In this document: positions 35,104 through 49,956 of the stretch, piece by piece | Position numbering within the stretch: the stretch's first letter is position 1 | How the letters are laid out: every line of letters starts with the position of its first letter | NCBI GenBank assembly: GCA_001600055.1 | Contig: BCIV01000012.1 | Span: 558,474-622,473 of the forward strand | Direction: 5' to 3' | Length of the DNA stretch: 64,000 nt | DNA from: Filobasidium wieringae | Taxonomy: Eukaryota; Basidiomycota; Tremellomycetes; Filobasidiales; Filobasidiaceae | Notes under the pieces: model-generated | Databases searched by the model: none | What the model was told of the DNA's origin: nothing | What the model saw: the letters and a program-made list of their open reading frames with translations, nothing else | Translations under genes and position numbers: made by a program

Positions 35104-38100
35104 ATGGAAACGGTCATCTCCACGGCGACATCGACAGTCTCACATCCCCTCTCCCACCGTCGACATCCCCTCGACAGCATCACCCACACCATGTCCCCCT
35201 CGACGACCTCCCCACGCTTCATAATCCACAACCCTCCCTTGGACCCCAACGACCCCAACCCTGCTTCCCCCACCCGACCCTTCTCCCTCTCCCTCTCCAA
35301 CTCCCCCTCCAACGCGTTCTCCAACCCCTTGAACGGCGGGCTCAACGTCCTCGGCTCGAGTTCAGCCGGCAGGCAGCAGGGCGGGCTGGGGCAGGGGGGC
35401 ACGATCGGGGTCAGGACTTATGGGAGGGCGGAGAAGCTGAGGGATAGGGAGGCGGAGAGGGAGGCGGATAGGGAGAGACAGAGGCAGCAGGATATCGACA
35501 GTGCCATGAGCATGTGTGAGTACGGTCTGGCTCTCGTAGCTAGCACCACGATGGAACTGATTCGAAACCACAGCGAGAGCTAGATCGAACTCGATGGCCT
35601 CCCCCGAAGACCCATTACCACTGATGAAACGTTCCCTGCACCACTCGCACCCCCACCCTCACTCCCACCCGCACTCACACTCCCACTCTCAACGCTACCC
35701 CAAAACATCCCCCCTGACCGTAAGGGAACTCCCCGAATCCCCCTTCCCCGGCCTGTCCGAGCGGGAAGAGGCGGAGATGCAAAAAGCCCGACGAGGGAGC
35801 GTGTTCATGCTCGAAGAGGAGGAGGAGGAGGGGGGTGGAAGGGATGGGCGGGATTTGGATTTGGATAGGGATGATCGTGATGATGATGATCACGATGACG
35901 ACGACATGGACGGCGATGGGGAGGCGGAGGGGGAAGGCGGGAGGTACCCTCTTGGAGGACGAGGAAGGAGGGGGAGCGAGGGGGACGAAGACGAGGGGAG
36001 AATCAGGAGTGGACAGGTTCGAAGGGAGAGGGAGAAACGCACCAGGGAACGCGAGTCTGAGAGACAACGGGACATCGTCAGAGCCAGGGACAGGTCGAGG
36101 GAGGAGAGGGAAGAGGACAGGTACCACGCCCACAGGACCGATCGTGATTCCCTCAACGACGATAACAGGTCCAACCCCCTGAGCTTGAGTCACGATCATT
36201 CTCTCCATCGACGCACTTCGAACTCCCATTCTTTCCACGACCACGACCACGATCACCACGACGGCACAGGAGCGGGCCGTACTTCCCCCGTCCGAACCCT
36301 CCTGGCAAGTCATCTCATGGGCGGAATGGGTACCGCACGTAACACGTTTGATTTCTCCTCCATGGATGAATATGCCGAGAAGGAGAAGAGAGCGTTCGGC
36401 CCTGGCTTGGGAATGGGAATGGGCATGGGCATGGGCATGGGCATGGGCGTGGGGGCGGGGGGGATGGAATACGGAGAACGAATGGATCTGTCTCGGTGGG
36501 ATGGATTAGGGGATGAGCTCGGGCCTACCAAGGAGGGAGGGAGCATGACGGAACAGAAAAGGTTGATGGGTGAGGAAGAGAGGAGACGGGCCACCCCCAC
36601 CACCACCGCCACCACCGGCGGTGGGATCCCCGAAGCGGACCTCCTGGGAACGGGCGAGGGGAGCGTGACGAGCCACGATCACGATCACGAGGGTAGGATG
36701 TTTGGGGGAACGACCGTAGGTGATGTGAATTCCCCTACCGCCTCTCCCCCCGACACCTTCGCCCACAACGCGGACGCCGGTGGAGCCTCCAACGAGGAAC
36801 CCATACAGGGTCCGTTCGTCAGGCGTAGACAGAGGAAGATGTCTCAATCCAATACCGCGCTTCCCCATGGGGGGAGACGTCAGGGTCGTTTGGCCCTGTT
36901 CGAAGGGATAGGCGGGTTGATGGGGGATGGGAACGCCAGGGATTCTTTCAGCGTCAACATGTCCCCTGACGATAGGGACGGTCCGCTCCGGGGGCTCACT
37001 TCCGCCCTGCCCACGAAAGCGGCGAGGATGGTCAATAAGAACAACAACATGTTCGGTTCCAACCCGGGTGGGAAAGAGGCTGGGATGCCTACCATGGGGG
37101 GCTATAGCGATTACCCCGAACCCATCAGGGCCAGAGTGGGGGGGGAGAGACCGTACCGATTCTCGTTCTATTCGAACGCTTTGCCCGCTACGATCCATGC
37201 CAGGAGTATGAGCGAGTTGCCCGCCGAGGGACAGACGTTCGAGGACTTGTTCGCTGGACGGGGGTCGTTCACGGGGACGGGGACGGGGGGGAACGGAAGA
37301 CAGGGGAGCGAATCGGGCACCCGGAGTGGGACTTCGACCCCGATCGAGAAGGGGGATTTGAACGGGACCGTGCCCAACCCGAAAATGTCCTTGTTGGCCA
37401 GAGCCACCTCGAAGGCCGGTGGGTCGCCCTCCGTCATGGAGAAGAACGAGATTGTCGATCCCGAAGCGAACACTTGGTGGTTGGACGTCTTGTCCCCTAC
37501 AGACGAGGAGATGAGGATGTTGGCAAAGGTACTTGCTCGTCTCCGTCCCGTATACAGACTCGGCATACGGATACTGACGAATCTTACTCACTCACTCGCT
37601 CGCCCACTCATCACAGGTCTTCGGGATCCATCCCCTGACAACGGAAGATATCTTGCTAGAGGAGACGCGTGAAAAGATCGAACTGTTCAGAAGCTACTAC
37701 CTCGTCTGTTTCCGATCGTTCGATCAGGATCCTTACAGTCAGACGTACCTCGAACCGCTCAACATGTACATCATCGTTTTCCGGGAAGGGACCCTTTCCG
37801 TACGTTTCCCCCCTGCTTCAGGTCGTTAGGTATTCATCGTACTCACCCAAGATCCTGGTCCGGCAGTTCCATTTCAGGGGCACCCCTCATCCTCAAAACG
37901 TTCGAAGACGTATCAAGTCCCTCAAAGATTACATCTCCGTCACTTCCGATTGGATCTCTTATGCTTTGATCGACGATATCACCGACGCCTTTGGTCCTCT
38001 CATCCAAAGCATAGAGTACGAGGTGGATGGGATCGACGAGTTGGTCTTGATATTGAAAGAGGCGGAGCAGAGCGATATGTTGAGGAGGTGAGTTTCGGGT

Positions 38101-38927
38101 CGAGCGCCAACGTCGCGATGCCCGATGCTCATGTCATGCGTGCTTGCTTAGAATCGGGACCTGCCGAAAAAAGGTCATGGGTCTGTTACGTCTGATGGGT
38201 AACAAGGCCGATGTCGTCAAAGGTCTCGCGAAACGTTGTAACGAAAACTGGTCCGTCGCTCCGAAATCCGATATCGTCAGTCTCCCCCCGTGTTTCCTTG
38301 ACTTTGCTTGGCCACATCGACGACGCTCACACGACCTCGCTTCATAGGGACTGTATCTCTCGGATATTCAAGATCATTTGATCACCATGACCCAGAATTT
38401 GAATCACTACGAAAAGATTCTGAGTCGATCTCATTCGAATTATCTCGCACAGATCTCGATCGAGATGACCGACGCGAACAATCAGATCAACGACGTCCTT
38501 TCGTGAGTCTTCCGGTCCTGCTGATGCGGGAAGTCGGGGCTGATGTCGGCTTTCGATTTGATAGCAAATTGACCGCGTTGGGTACCGTGTTGATGTGAGT
38601 AGTAGTCGACTGGACGCTCGTGGACCCGTCATTGACGGTACTTTCAATTTAGTCCCATGAATTTGGTCACCGGTCTATGGGGAATGAACGTGCACGTACC
38701 GGGACAGGATGTTGGCGGAGTAGGTCGCATTCTTGTTGACGTCGCCACCTTGGCTGAGCAATACTGATTCGATTGCGATACAGTATGCATGGTTTGCAGG
38801 AATCCTCGGTTGCTTGACGTTGTTCGCGATCGGTGGAGCCTGGGTCACCGTAAGTATCAGCGCCAAACAAAGCGCGTTTCCGCAAACTGATTTGGTATCT
38901 TTCCAGCTCCGCATCTTCGTCCGTTAA
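35104..38927 (+). CDS. CorA-family Mg2+ transporter, Alr1/Mnr2 type
   Basis: These proteins import Mg2+ at the plasma membrane (Alr1/2) or release it from the vacuole (Mnr2). The start is METVISTATSTVSHP; a first intron (donor GTGAGT near 35515) joins in phase to SRARSNSMASPEDP. About 700 residues of disordered cytosolic N-terminus follow, with a His-rich tract (HHSHPHPHSHPHSHSHS), Asp/His runs (DDRDDDDHDDDDMDGDG, HDHDHDHHDG, SHDHDHEG), a GM repeat and many Arg/Glu repeats. The CorA domain starts near 37440: ANTWWLDVLSPTDEEM, FGIHPLTTEDILLEETREKI, YLEPLNMYIIVF, DAFGPLIQSIEYEVDGID. Two membrane helices flank the signature GMN in NLVTGLWGMNVHVPG. It ends WVTLRIFVR at 38927 after a last intron. 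Yeast Alr1 lacks His tracts this strong as far as I know. Confidence 0.88.
36409..36454 (+). repeat. Hexanucleotide repeat GGCATG in the Mg2+ transporter gene
   Basis: About seven tandem copies of GGMATG/GGCATG encode alternating Gly-Met, reading GMGMGMGMGMGMGVG in the N-terminal region of the transporter. Because the unit is six bases, length changes would keep the frame. Confidence 0.8.
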
Positions 38928-39266
38928 GCATCTGATACACACCTACACTGTTTCTTCATACTTGTATAATACCGCTTGCCGTATAGACGACTGCTTGATA
39001 CACATCGAGCGATAGGATACCCGATATATGTAGTCACGTGATCGCGTCTAGTTGTTGAGTGACCGTCTACGCGAGTATCGAGATCAACAACAAATCATGA
39101 CCTCGAGGTGAAATAAGGAAATACCTCGAATATCATCATCGCCATCCCGCACCACGCATACCCGTCATGATAGCAGCTTGAAGCACTGCACTCTTCTAAA
39201 CCATACCTCCCTCGTTCTCACGGGACAAGCTCGACGAAATCCCGGCTCTCAGAGCTCAGCGAGAAC
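38928..39266. promoter_or_regulatory. Shugoshin promoter region
   Basis: Lies between the Mg2+ transporter stop and the shugoshin start on the same strand. It contains TCACGTGA at 39034-39041. Nothing else stands out. Confidence 0.4.
39034..39041. promoter_or_regulatory. E-box TCACGTGA upstream of shugoshin
   Basis: The eight-base palindrome lies about 226 bases upstream of the shugoshin start. It is a candidate bHLH factor site, the same sequence as upstream of the sirtuin and UTP5. Confidence 0.3.
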
Positions 39267-41679
39267 ATGGCTCAACCTACAGGACAACAACCTCCCAAAC
39301 GTTTCTTACCAGCACTAGCTACTGCTCCAGAGACTGTCAGAGTCGGAGCGATGTCTACGAATGGTGACGCAAGTCTCAGCCAAATTCAGGCTTTTGACGA
39401 ATGTGAGCACGATATGCCTTGTGCACGCAGGGTTATGGCTGAGGGGTCGTGTGATTGTACAGACAAGAGGAAACATTCTAGGCAGAATAGGGATATCATA
39501 AAGTGAGCTGAACCGAGCTACTCAGAAAGATTCTTTTCTAAACATGTGTGGTTGCGCCTTAGAACAAACGTCGATAGAGCATACCGGATACGATTACTAG
39601 AAGAAGAGAATGTGGAGTTACAGACGGAGGTGCTGACTGTCCGGCATGAGAAGGCTATCGTTTCCGAGGAGTTGAGAAGAGAACGAGCCAAGACGGAAAA
39701 GATCAAGAACCACGTGAGTCGTCATCTCGTTTTACTAAGAAAAACGTTGCTAAACTGTCCACTTTCCGACTATAGCCTGAAATCAAACAAGCGCTCGATA
39801 TCCTCCTCCTCGCCATTCCCCAAATCAGCCAACTCAGATCACTCTTATCCACATCATCCTCCAACTCTCAAGCATCGTCTGAAACAGATTCCAAGACAAA
39901 TTTGAGGACCCGGTCAAGAGGGATGGAAGCCCCTGTCAAAAAGCTTGAAGTCCAAACTTGGTTGAATAGACCGGCTATCGTCAAAGCTGGAAAACCTGGG
40001 TTGGAGAATCTGACTGAATCGAATGAAGAAATGGATGAGGTTGTCGAAGTCGAAAAGATGGTGCTGGATACAGAGTCAGTCATTTTCTGTCATGCTGATT
40101 CCCCGAGATGAAGGCTAAACCTCACGGATGACAGGATCCACCAAGCCACAGCAAAGCCAGTAGCCGGAAGAGCAGCTGGAAGAAGACAAAGTGGCCTGTT
40201 CCGACCTGTAGTGGACGATCAACCTAACCCCTTTTCCGCTCCTCCCACCTCTCGTACGCCTGTAGCGATATCAGTGCCTGAAAAGGCTTCGGCGGAATCA
40301 CAAGTCAGAAAATCTCCGAGAAAGAAAGTACCCTCTGTGGTTGTTGCTTCGACTTTCGACGAGGTGATCATGGATATGGATATGGGAGTGAGGAAGTCTC
40401 CTAGGAAAAGAACAACTAGGCCAAACTATACGGAAGAACAAGTCATTGAGAGCCCAGTTCCTGTTAAATCGAAACTGAAAGATGTCACTAGTGCCACTAC
40501 GGAGACCACGGCAAAGCGTCGCCGTTCGTTAAAACCTATCGAAGGAGGATTAGTTATCCGAGCCCAGGTCGAGACGATCGAGACCATCGATATTTTGGAG
40601 CCAAATGCTGCGGAAGAACGACCGAGTGCTGAGAGAGTGGAAGATGTTCTGGAAGGGGAACACGAAATGGAAGCTAGAGGTATTCGAGAAGGTGAGTATC
40701 ACGAGAGCCGGCGGCGTCGCTCGTCCAGCAGATCTGACTGTTGCGAGGACCGACTGCAGCCACACCGCCTGCTCAGCACGAGCAAACACTCATGCGAATG
40801 GCGAAAGCAGCTGGGAGCACGACCGTACCCAGCTTAGCGATCCCGTCTTATACTGCGGAATCTGAGGCTCGAGAGGAAGAAGAAGCGGGAGGAAGACAGC
40901 GAAGAGCTAGGAAGAGTGTCAATTACAAGGAGCCAAGTTTACACTAGTAAGGGTTCTCAACTCCTCGTGATTCAAGACATGACTTGATCTCCTCGGTCGA
41001 ATAGTAAAATGCGCAAGCCTGAGTCTGTAGACAAGAATGGTCACCTATACGTATCGGGTCCTTCATCTACCGGTACTTCTAGATCAAGAAGTATCACGCC
41101 ATCTAGCACCCCTGGCCGTAAGATGGTCGGTACTCCGCTAGATACGGTGCCGTCCATGCCGCCGCTTCCATCAAGTCTAAGGAGCGAGGCCGGAGTTGGA
41201 ACAGATGCATCTTACGGGCTCGCAAACCTTGAAACGGTCAACCCGACGGTTATGAGGAGGAAGAGTGTGTTACCCAAATCCAGAAGGGTCGAGTCTCTAG
41301 CCAGTGAGGAGTTGCAAAATGGGGGCAATGGACTGCCCACTTCGGCAAGTGATGCGGAGGTGAGTCCCCGGGTAGTTCCGAAATGATGAGAGATCACATG
41401 CTGATGATGATATCGATCTGATAGTTGCCTTTTGATATCGATGATATCAAGGTGAGAGATCCTGAAAAGCCTTCCTCCAGGCGTCTAGCCCGATTGGGTA
41501 CTCCGGAAACGGAGCCAAACTCGCCGTCCAGGCAACCTTTGAGAGAAGTCACGCCTGTGAACGAGATGGTCTACAAACCGGCTACCGACCCCCACGACCT
41601 GAAAAAGCCAGAAGAGACAATGGCGAAACGAGCGAGAAGGCGCTCGACCTTGTTCCAATCGACTTATGGAGAATCCTAG
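39267..41679 (+). CDS. SGO1: Shugoshin
   Basis: Shugoshin protects centromeric cohesin through PP2A and helps sense kinetochore tension. After an exon starting MAQPTGQQPPKRFLPAL, a coiled coil is encoded across two introns (DRAYRIRLLEEENVELQTEV, IVSEELRRERAKTEKIKNH), as expected for the N-terminal PP2A-binding helix. The middle is long, disordered and basic (VRKSPRKKVPS, MGVRKSPRKRTTRPNY). The C-terminal signature, the basic shugoshin motif, is RRARKSVNYKEPSLH joined across an intron near 40947-41006 to YKMRKPES. It ends MAKRARRRSTLFQSTYGES at 41679. Seven or eight exons are phase-consistent. The order coiled coil, disordered middle, basic motif identifies the family well despite low conservation elsewhere. 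Confidence 0.85.
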
Positions 41680-41813
41680 AAGACATTTGAATACCTTTCA
41701 TGCTAAAGCTTCTTTACGGGTGTACATTTTGACGACGTTTTGATACGGTTGTAAATGATCTACAAGAAGATGGATATAATTGCTCATACGAGGTTGTCTC
41801 GCTGCTTTGTAAA

Positions 41814-43788
41814 TCAAGCAGATGAGTAGCCTCTCCATTTCAAGTACTGTTCCTTGTGTCCATCCTCGACTGAGCAACAATTCTTGACCACCTCGGCGAC
41901 CCTATCTCTGATCGTGTTGGCCCACTTTTCGTTCTTTCCTACATCAATCTCAAATTTCTCGGCTAAATCGTTGACGAGTTTCTGCTTGACCTGTTTCTCG
42001 GTCAGAGCGAATGCTCCCGAGCTCTTCGCCGACCCATCGATATAGGACTTGATGACCTGTTCACTAGGGATCCCCCAAGCTCTGAATTCACCCCATGTGG
42101 AATTATCTTGCTTGGTACTGGTTGTGATCTCGTTCTCATCCATCAGAGGAGCCAGATCGAGGGTTTTCGACTTTTGCCTATCGAACCACGATCGAGCGAC
42201 GATCTCTTCCGAGATGGATGGGTCGTTAAGGTCCGACGGTTTCCAGGTAGGGGTTTCTCTCTTCTTGTCGACGAGCTTGTGGAAGATGCTATCGACCATA
42301 TCATTGGTAGGCGAAGTCTACAGACTCACGACGATCAGCTTGTAGAGTCCCCTCACAGCAGGTATTTGAGAAATTCGTACTGACCAGGAACGCGGTACAC
42401 ATAGCAAGATCATCATTGAATTGACCCTTCAAATCCCTCATCTTCCTCGCTTTCCTATAATTGATAAGTGCCACTTTCATCCCCGTCGGACTCCTCGTAT
42501 CCATGATTTCAATCTGCTTGGCGGCCCATTCCTTCGCTCGATCATCCCATTTCGCTTCCTCGTCTTTGATGGCGGCATGCAGAGCTTCGTAAATTTTGGG
42601 GACGGTCGGTTGAGAAAAGGCATGATCGATTAGGGTTCGCACTGAACCGGTCAGCGGGGAAGGAGCATCAGGGTTGGATTTTGAGGAGTAGGTCGAGCTC
42701 TCGGAGGGAGATGATGCGGAAAAGGGGGTGATCAGGGAGACGAGGCGGGGAAGGGTAGGATCTTGTACGTTCTTCAACTCGTTGACTAGGTCTGATAGGT
42801 TTTCTTGCTTGACGTAATGCGTTGCGATACCCAATTCGCTTTGACCAAAGAAGTAACGTAAACACCTACTGTCTACTGGATGATGCGACTGGAAGACTCA
42901 CTAGACAGCTCTCCCGAATACGCTTTCTCCCGTCAGTCCCAACCAAGCTCCGATATAGCCATCCAGCTGAGCCAAGAAGAACGAAGCTCCAACATCCGGA
43001 GCGAACCCGATAGCTGTCTCTGGCATTGCAAAGTTGGTCGTGGAGGTTGCGATCCTGATCGGGGCTGGGTAAGCTAGACCTGCTCCTCCTCCCACTATGC
43101 AACAAGGAGTTGAAAGGATCAGAAAGCAGGTAGGAAAGGATGAGAAGATAAGGGCACGAACTAGTTATGCCTTCCATGACGACGACATAAGGTTTACCCA
43201 ACCTAGCCAACTCGTAATCCAATTGAACTTCCACTCTGAAGAATTCAAGAGCTTCTTTTATCCTTCCAGCCCTAGTGTTCATGGCCAAAGCTATCCTCCC
43301 AGTCCCATATCGCATCAGCTACCCGTTCCTCGCGATATCCTAGGACTACAGCAGCTCACACTTGATATCCCCACCCGCGCAGAAAGCTCTATTGTCTCCT
43401 ACTCCGAGGATCATCTTTACGTCTGATTCATCCTTCCAAGCCTTGACCTTGGATGCGAGGGGGATGACCATATCCGAGTTCAACGAGTTGAGAGCTTTAG
43501 GACGGTTTAGTTTGAAAACACGAGTCGAGCCGTGCGTTTCGAACAGGACTACGGGCTGTATGATGTGCAAGCAAGGTAGTCAGCTTTACTCGATAAGAAC
43601 AGAAATGGTTGTCTTCTCACAGGTGAAGCATCAGATGCACTCTTCTCGGGCTGCGACTCATTCCCCGGTTGAGTAGACATGCTCATATGTTGACCGATCT
43701 GAGCTAAACGCCGGGCGGCCACGGTAGTAGGTACTGAAGATTGCTGCATTGACCTCTGCAGAGATGTATGAGCTCTAGAGAGGATCAT
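41814..43788 (-). CDS. 3-hydroxyisobutyryl-CoA hydrolase, mitochondrial
   Basis: This crotonase-fold enzyme hydrolyses 3-hydroxyisobutyryl-CoA in valine breakdown. In yeast its homologue Ehd3 is also a mitochondrial ribosome protein (mS47), so that role is possible here. The first ATG, 43788, gives [20 protein letters not shown], with an Arg/Ser-rich, acid-free N-terminus suited to mitochondrial import. Crotonase motifs: [28 protein letters not shown] (oxyanion hole), [11 protein letters not shown] and MGGGAGL, and [20 protein letters not shown], which has the MPE and FxPD residues typical of the hydrolase subgroup. The C-terminal extension ([20 protein letters not shown]) also fits the hydrolase rather than enoyl-CoA hydratase. 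Introns are placed by eye and keep frame. Confidence 0.88.
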
Positions 43789-44133
43789 AAGGTGAGCAGG
43801 AGTCGAGGAGGTTTGGAGGATGAAGGATGAGAATGGCCAATGTGGTTGAGAGGTTGGTAGTCTGACGAGATGAGCCGGGACATGGCGAGGTCCGCAACGT
43901 CGACCGGCTACTTTAGTCCGCGGGCACAATCAATCGTCGGCCGTTTCCGAGCGAATTCTGACGTGTTCCTCTACGATCATATCCTGAATATGGACAACAC
44001 AACACGACACGACACACGTCCTGGATCATGAACGACACGGCAGAGTATTCTCGTTATAGTGTGATAGGAAAGAAGAAACGAAATGACAAGTTGGTGGTGT
44101 GTATATAATGATGGAGGGTGGGGATTAAGGGAT
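43789..44133. other. Intergenic: hydrolase promoter, SSB 3' flank
   Basis: No gene seen. A short CA/CG-rich run (ACACAACACGACACGACACACG) lies near 43997-44020. Confidence 0.4.
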
Positions 44134-46387
<2,254 letters not shown>

Positions 46388-47942
46388 CTTGTCTAAGTTT
46401 TTTTGGGAGGGTAGGTGTAGGGAGTGTGTGTGAGTTGTTTTTGTAAAGAAAAGCGGGCAAGTACCGTTTCCTTTTTTTTAAATTGTGGTTTTGAAGAAGA
46501 AGAAGAGGTGAGGTGGCAAGGCGAAGAAAAGAGGGGCAGAAGTGAGCGCTGGGAGGGAGGGGAATAAGAATGAAGAGGAGTCAATGTGCGAGGCTGAGCG
46601 GGGGAAACGAGCGGGAGAGCAAAGGTTCGAAAAGAGAAAGTTGATTTTTTCACACGGATAAGCGCAACGTTCAAAGCGCACGCGCGAGGGGGAATCAGTC
46701 GATTTGATGCTTTCTCACGCGTCACCACCAGGATTCACCACCATCGAATCGCTTGTCTTTCACAGTTTCACTCATCCTCACAGACAAGGCAGGGCAGAGG
46801 GCAGGGCATGTATGGCAAGGGATGTTCCATGAGTATGCTGTATATCTATCATTGAGACAGAGCAATCTGATTGACAAGGCGAAGTTCCATATCCATCACG
46901 CGAGGCGGATTGGAGACTGATCGATCACTCTTCATTTTGCATGATCGATTGATGAACACGACCTTGCGGTCAACGTTCAAAATCTCATATTTCGAACACC
47001 ATATTCATACCCCAACCAAAGATACCAGACACCGGCCATCTTCATCTCCAAAGCCAAGAGACGGGCATATTTCGCCAGAGTGTGTAGCTCGGTTCCGACC
47101 CATCCATCACAGCGTGGTCCGAGATCCGATTTCTGAAACCCGTCCTGTCTGGCCGGCCTGGAACGAAATCAAGCGAGGTCGCATGACGTAGAAACGTACA
47201 AAGGCGAGGATTCCCCTTTGTCAAGTCGTCATCCCCATCCTCGGATCCGCAATTAGATCCAAGCAAAGCGGTCTAACCCCTTGTGAGCTGGTGCCCGATC
47301 TAGGTACCTCGTATGATGCGTGTTGTGAACGAAACTCGAGGAGTTCCCATGCGAACCAAGACCTGAAACAGTTCGCGGTCATACTTTGTGACAAAACTCG
47401 ACCCATTTAGCGCGTAGAATGCCGTACTTGCGCGAGAAACGGGCTTGGTAGCCGCTTCTGCGGCTGTTTACAATGTCAAGTTGGTATTCTCAGCATCATC
47501 GACCTCGTTCAATTCGACTTGATCCTTCTCATTCTACCTCAAAATCTGCATCGCCTTGCCTTGGAGATACAGCGCTATCACATAATCTCCTCATAATAGA
47601 CATTGACACCTCCCTCCATCCTCTCCTCCCTTCATCCCCGTCGATCGAACGGATCTCTACAATCTCCCGATCGAAACGCAATCGAGGTCCTTTGAACGGT
47701 CATTCCCATCTCAAGCCCGTGAGTCGACCTTCGGATCAAAGCGAAGGACTATGGGTGGAGCTGTACTGATTAGTATATATGTCTGGTATTCGGGCATCGC
47801 TCTGATAGATCCTAGACCTCTGAATCCACCATCAACAACAATCAAACGACCATCCAACCTCAAACCGGACAAACCTCTTGACTTTCCATCTCTCCTATCC
47901 TCCTTTCTTATATCACAACAACCAAATCGAATCTTCTTCACG
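46388..47942. other. Divergent intergenic region, 1.55 kb
   Basis: Promoters of SSB and the RTA1-like gene. Near SSB there is a run of eight T (46473-46480) and several GAAGAA-type purine blocks (46495-46640), which are pyrimidine-rich in the SSB transcript direction. A plus-strand ATG frame of 98 codons at 47473-47769 precedes the RTA1-like gene but shows no family signal and may be an upstream open frame in its leader. Confidence 0.4.
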
Positions 47943-49572
47943 ATGTGTGATCCCTCAGTATACAACGCTACTTGTAACTACCAACCCGGATCGATCAACT
48001 TTGCTGAAGGAGACATCGAATACGATTTCTACGGGTACAACGTATGGACCTGGAACGCTGCGATTTTTGTAGGTGTTTATGGGCTTATGACTCGTGAGTT
48101 CTACTATGTTTCTTTCGGGTATAGGTAGGAGCTGATTTGATCTGTTCATTCTCCTTTTTCCGATTGTCCGTACGATACGGGTCTGTCGTTTGTTGTTGTT
48201 TGATGGGTTACCCCTAATTCCCCTTTCATCAAAATCCACTTACTCATCATCGATCGATGGCCGATCCGCAATTCCTCCTCTCCTCCTTCAATGTGATCAA
48301 CGCATCGTAGTCGCCCACCTCGGACTATCCATCTATTCTCGTCAATGGTGGACCCTCTATACTCTCTTCCTCGGTTCGGCCGGAGAGCTCATCGGGTGGG
48401 GTGGAAGGTTGTGGTCCGCTTTGAGTACTGAGTGGAGCCCTGAACAGGGTGGATATTGGTGGTCCAACGTGAGTTCTCTTTCATAGCCCAAGTATAGGAT
48501 AGATACGGTTCTCGAGATCTAGAAGAGCTGATAGAGCATTTATTGTTCTTATGTAGGAAAACGCATTCTTGATGCAGATCTCCGTTTTGATCTTCTCCCC
48601 TGCTTTCCTCGCTGCCGGCAATTATATCTTATTGGGAAGGATCATTCCTATTCTCGGGTAAGCTCTTCTTCTCCTTGTCGTTCATCATGAACCTGAACTG
48701 ATTCGTGTATTCCCGACCAGACCTCAATACACTTTCATCCATCCTCTGTCTTACACTGTTCTTTTCGTCATTGGAGATCTCGTTTCTCTTATCGTTCAAG
48801 CTATTGGAGGTGGAAGAGCTAGTGCGTCGGATACTCTGGAGGAGGCTAACAGGGGTGGATATATCATGGTACGTCGCCTTCTTCGCTAATGCTCGAACCG
48901 GAACAAACGCGCTGAACGATGTCGTACCGAAAACAGGTCGGAGGAGTCATGTTCCAAATGGTAGTCATGGTCGCATACACGATCGTACTCCTCATGTTCA
49001 TCTACCGATGGAGATCTCAGAAACCTTTCGCACACCAAATCGAACTTCTCAACTGGTGGCCCAACGCGCTCAGGGTCAAATCCATGAAGAAAGGACAAGC
49101 CTCTTCCGTCTCCTCTGAAAACTCTGGCGGGGTCTTGAAACATACCGACTCGGACGCCTCGAATGATATTGGACGAGCTGAATCGGGGGATGCGTTGAAC
49201 GAGAAGATCATCAAGAGGAGGAGCGGGTTCGGGAATGCTGGCGCTTTAGGGGGTGTGGACGCTACGGAGAAGGAGGTCAAGGGGGCAAAGATCTTGTTGG
49301 GAGCCTGTCTCAGTTCCACCTTGTTCATCTTCATCCGGTAAGTCGATCGTCAAATCCCGCCTATTCTCAGTTCAGAGACTGATCGGATCCCCTTTTCCTC
49401 CGATATCAGTTCTATTTACCGTTCGATCGAACTCCTTGCCGGCTGGAACGGGCCTATTATCGAGAACCAATCCCTCTTCAACTTTTTGGATGGGATGCTC
49501 ATCGCCTGGGCCACCGCGATCTTTATCGTCTTCCACCCTGGATTCTTCCTCCCCAGGACGGACAGGCGATAG
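47943..49572 (+). CDS. RTA1-like lipid-translocating membrane protein
   Basis: The fungal RTA1/Rsb1 family has seven membrane helices; members are linked to sphingoid-base efflux and drug resistance, though the transport reaction is unproven. The start MCDPSVYNATCNYQPGSINF has an N-glycosylation site (NAT) and Cys residues in a short outer N-terminus. Helices follow: WNAAIFVGVYGLMT, LHLGLSIYSRQWWTLYTLFL, AFLMQISVLIFSPAFLAAGN, YTVLFVIGDLVSLIVQAIGG, VGGVMFQMVVMVAYTIVLLM. A cytosolic loop of about 85 residues (Ser/Lys-rich) precedes ILLGACLSSTLFIFIR and the final MLIAWATAIFIVFHPGFFLP. Family marks such as FLGSAGELIGWGGR and APAFLAAGNYILLGR-like (SPAFLAAGNYILLGRII) are present. Five introns are phase-consistent. 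The substrate cannot be told. Confidence 0.87.
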
Positions 49573-49956
49573 ATGGTTCATACCTTTTCCTTTATATGTA
49601 GCTGAATAGTTGGTGGTTTAGAAGAGCTAGAATCTGGATTAATCTTAGAGTCGTGTTGGTCGTGGCTAATACCGTTGTTGTCGTTTATACCATTGTTATG
49701 CTATCTGTGAGAAGCTTCCTGATTCTTGAGAAGCGCTGCGATATCACGATGTCGCAATACTTAAAGGGATTACACCTTTCCAGGAAGACGCGCCTTCTGA
49801 CCCGGTAAAAGGAGTACTTGCCTGTCTTCATCGAGTAAATATATAAGAAAGCGCCAGTCATGTTCAAGTACTGAAGAGATCGAAGAGAATGACGGCCGAA
49901 TTCCTGATTTGAGCAAAATACGACATAAAATCATCCAAACTTAGAATCGTCTAATC
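49573..49956. other. Intergenic, nothing clear
   Basis: 3' flank of the RTA1-like gene and promoter of the next small gene. No coding or RNA gene is supported. Confidence 0.35.

Noticed and set aside
36506..37591. 361-codon minus-strand open frame across the Mg2+ transporter exon
   Set aside because: Pro/Arg/Gly-rich shadow of a low-complexity coding strand; no start context or family features.
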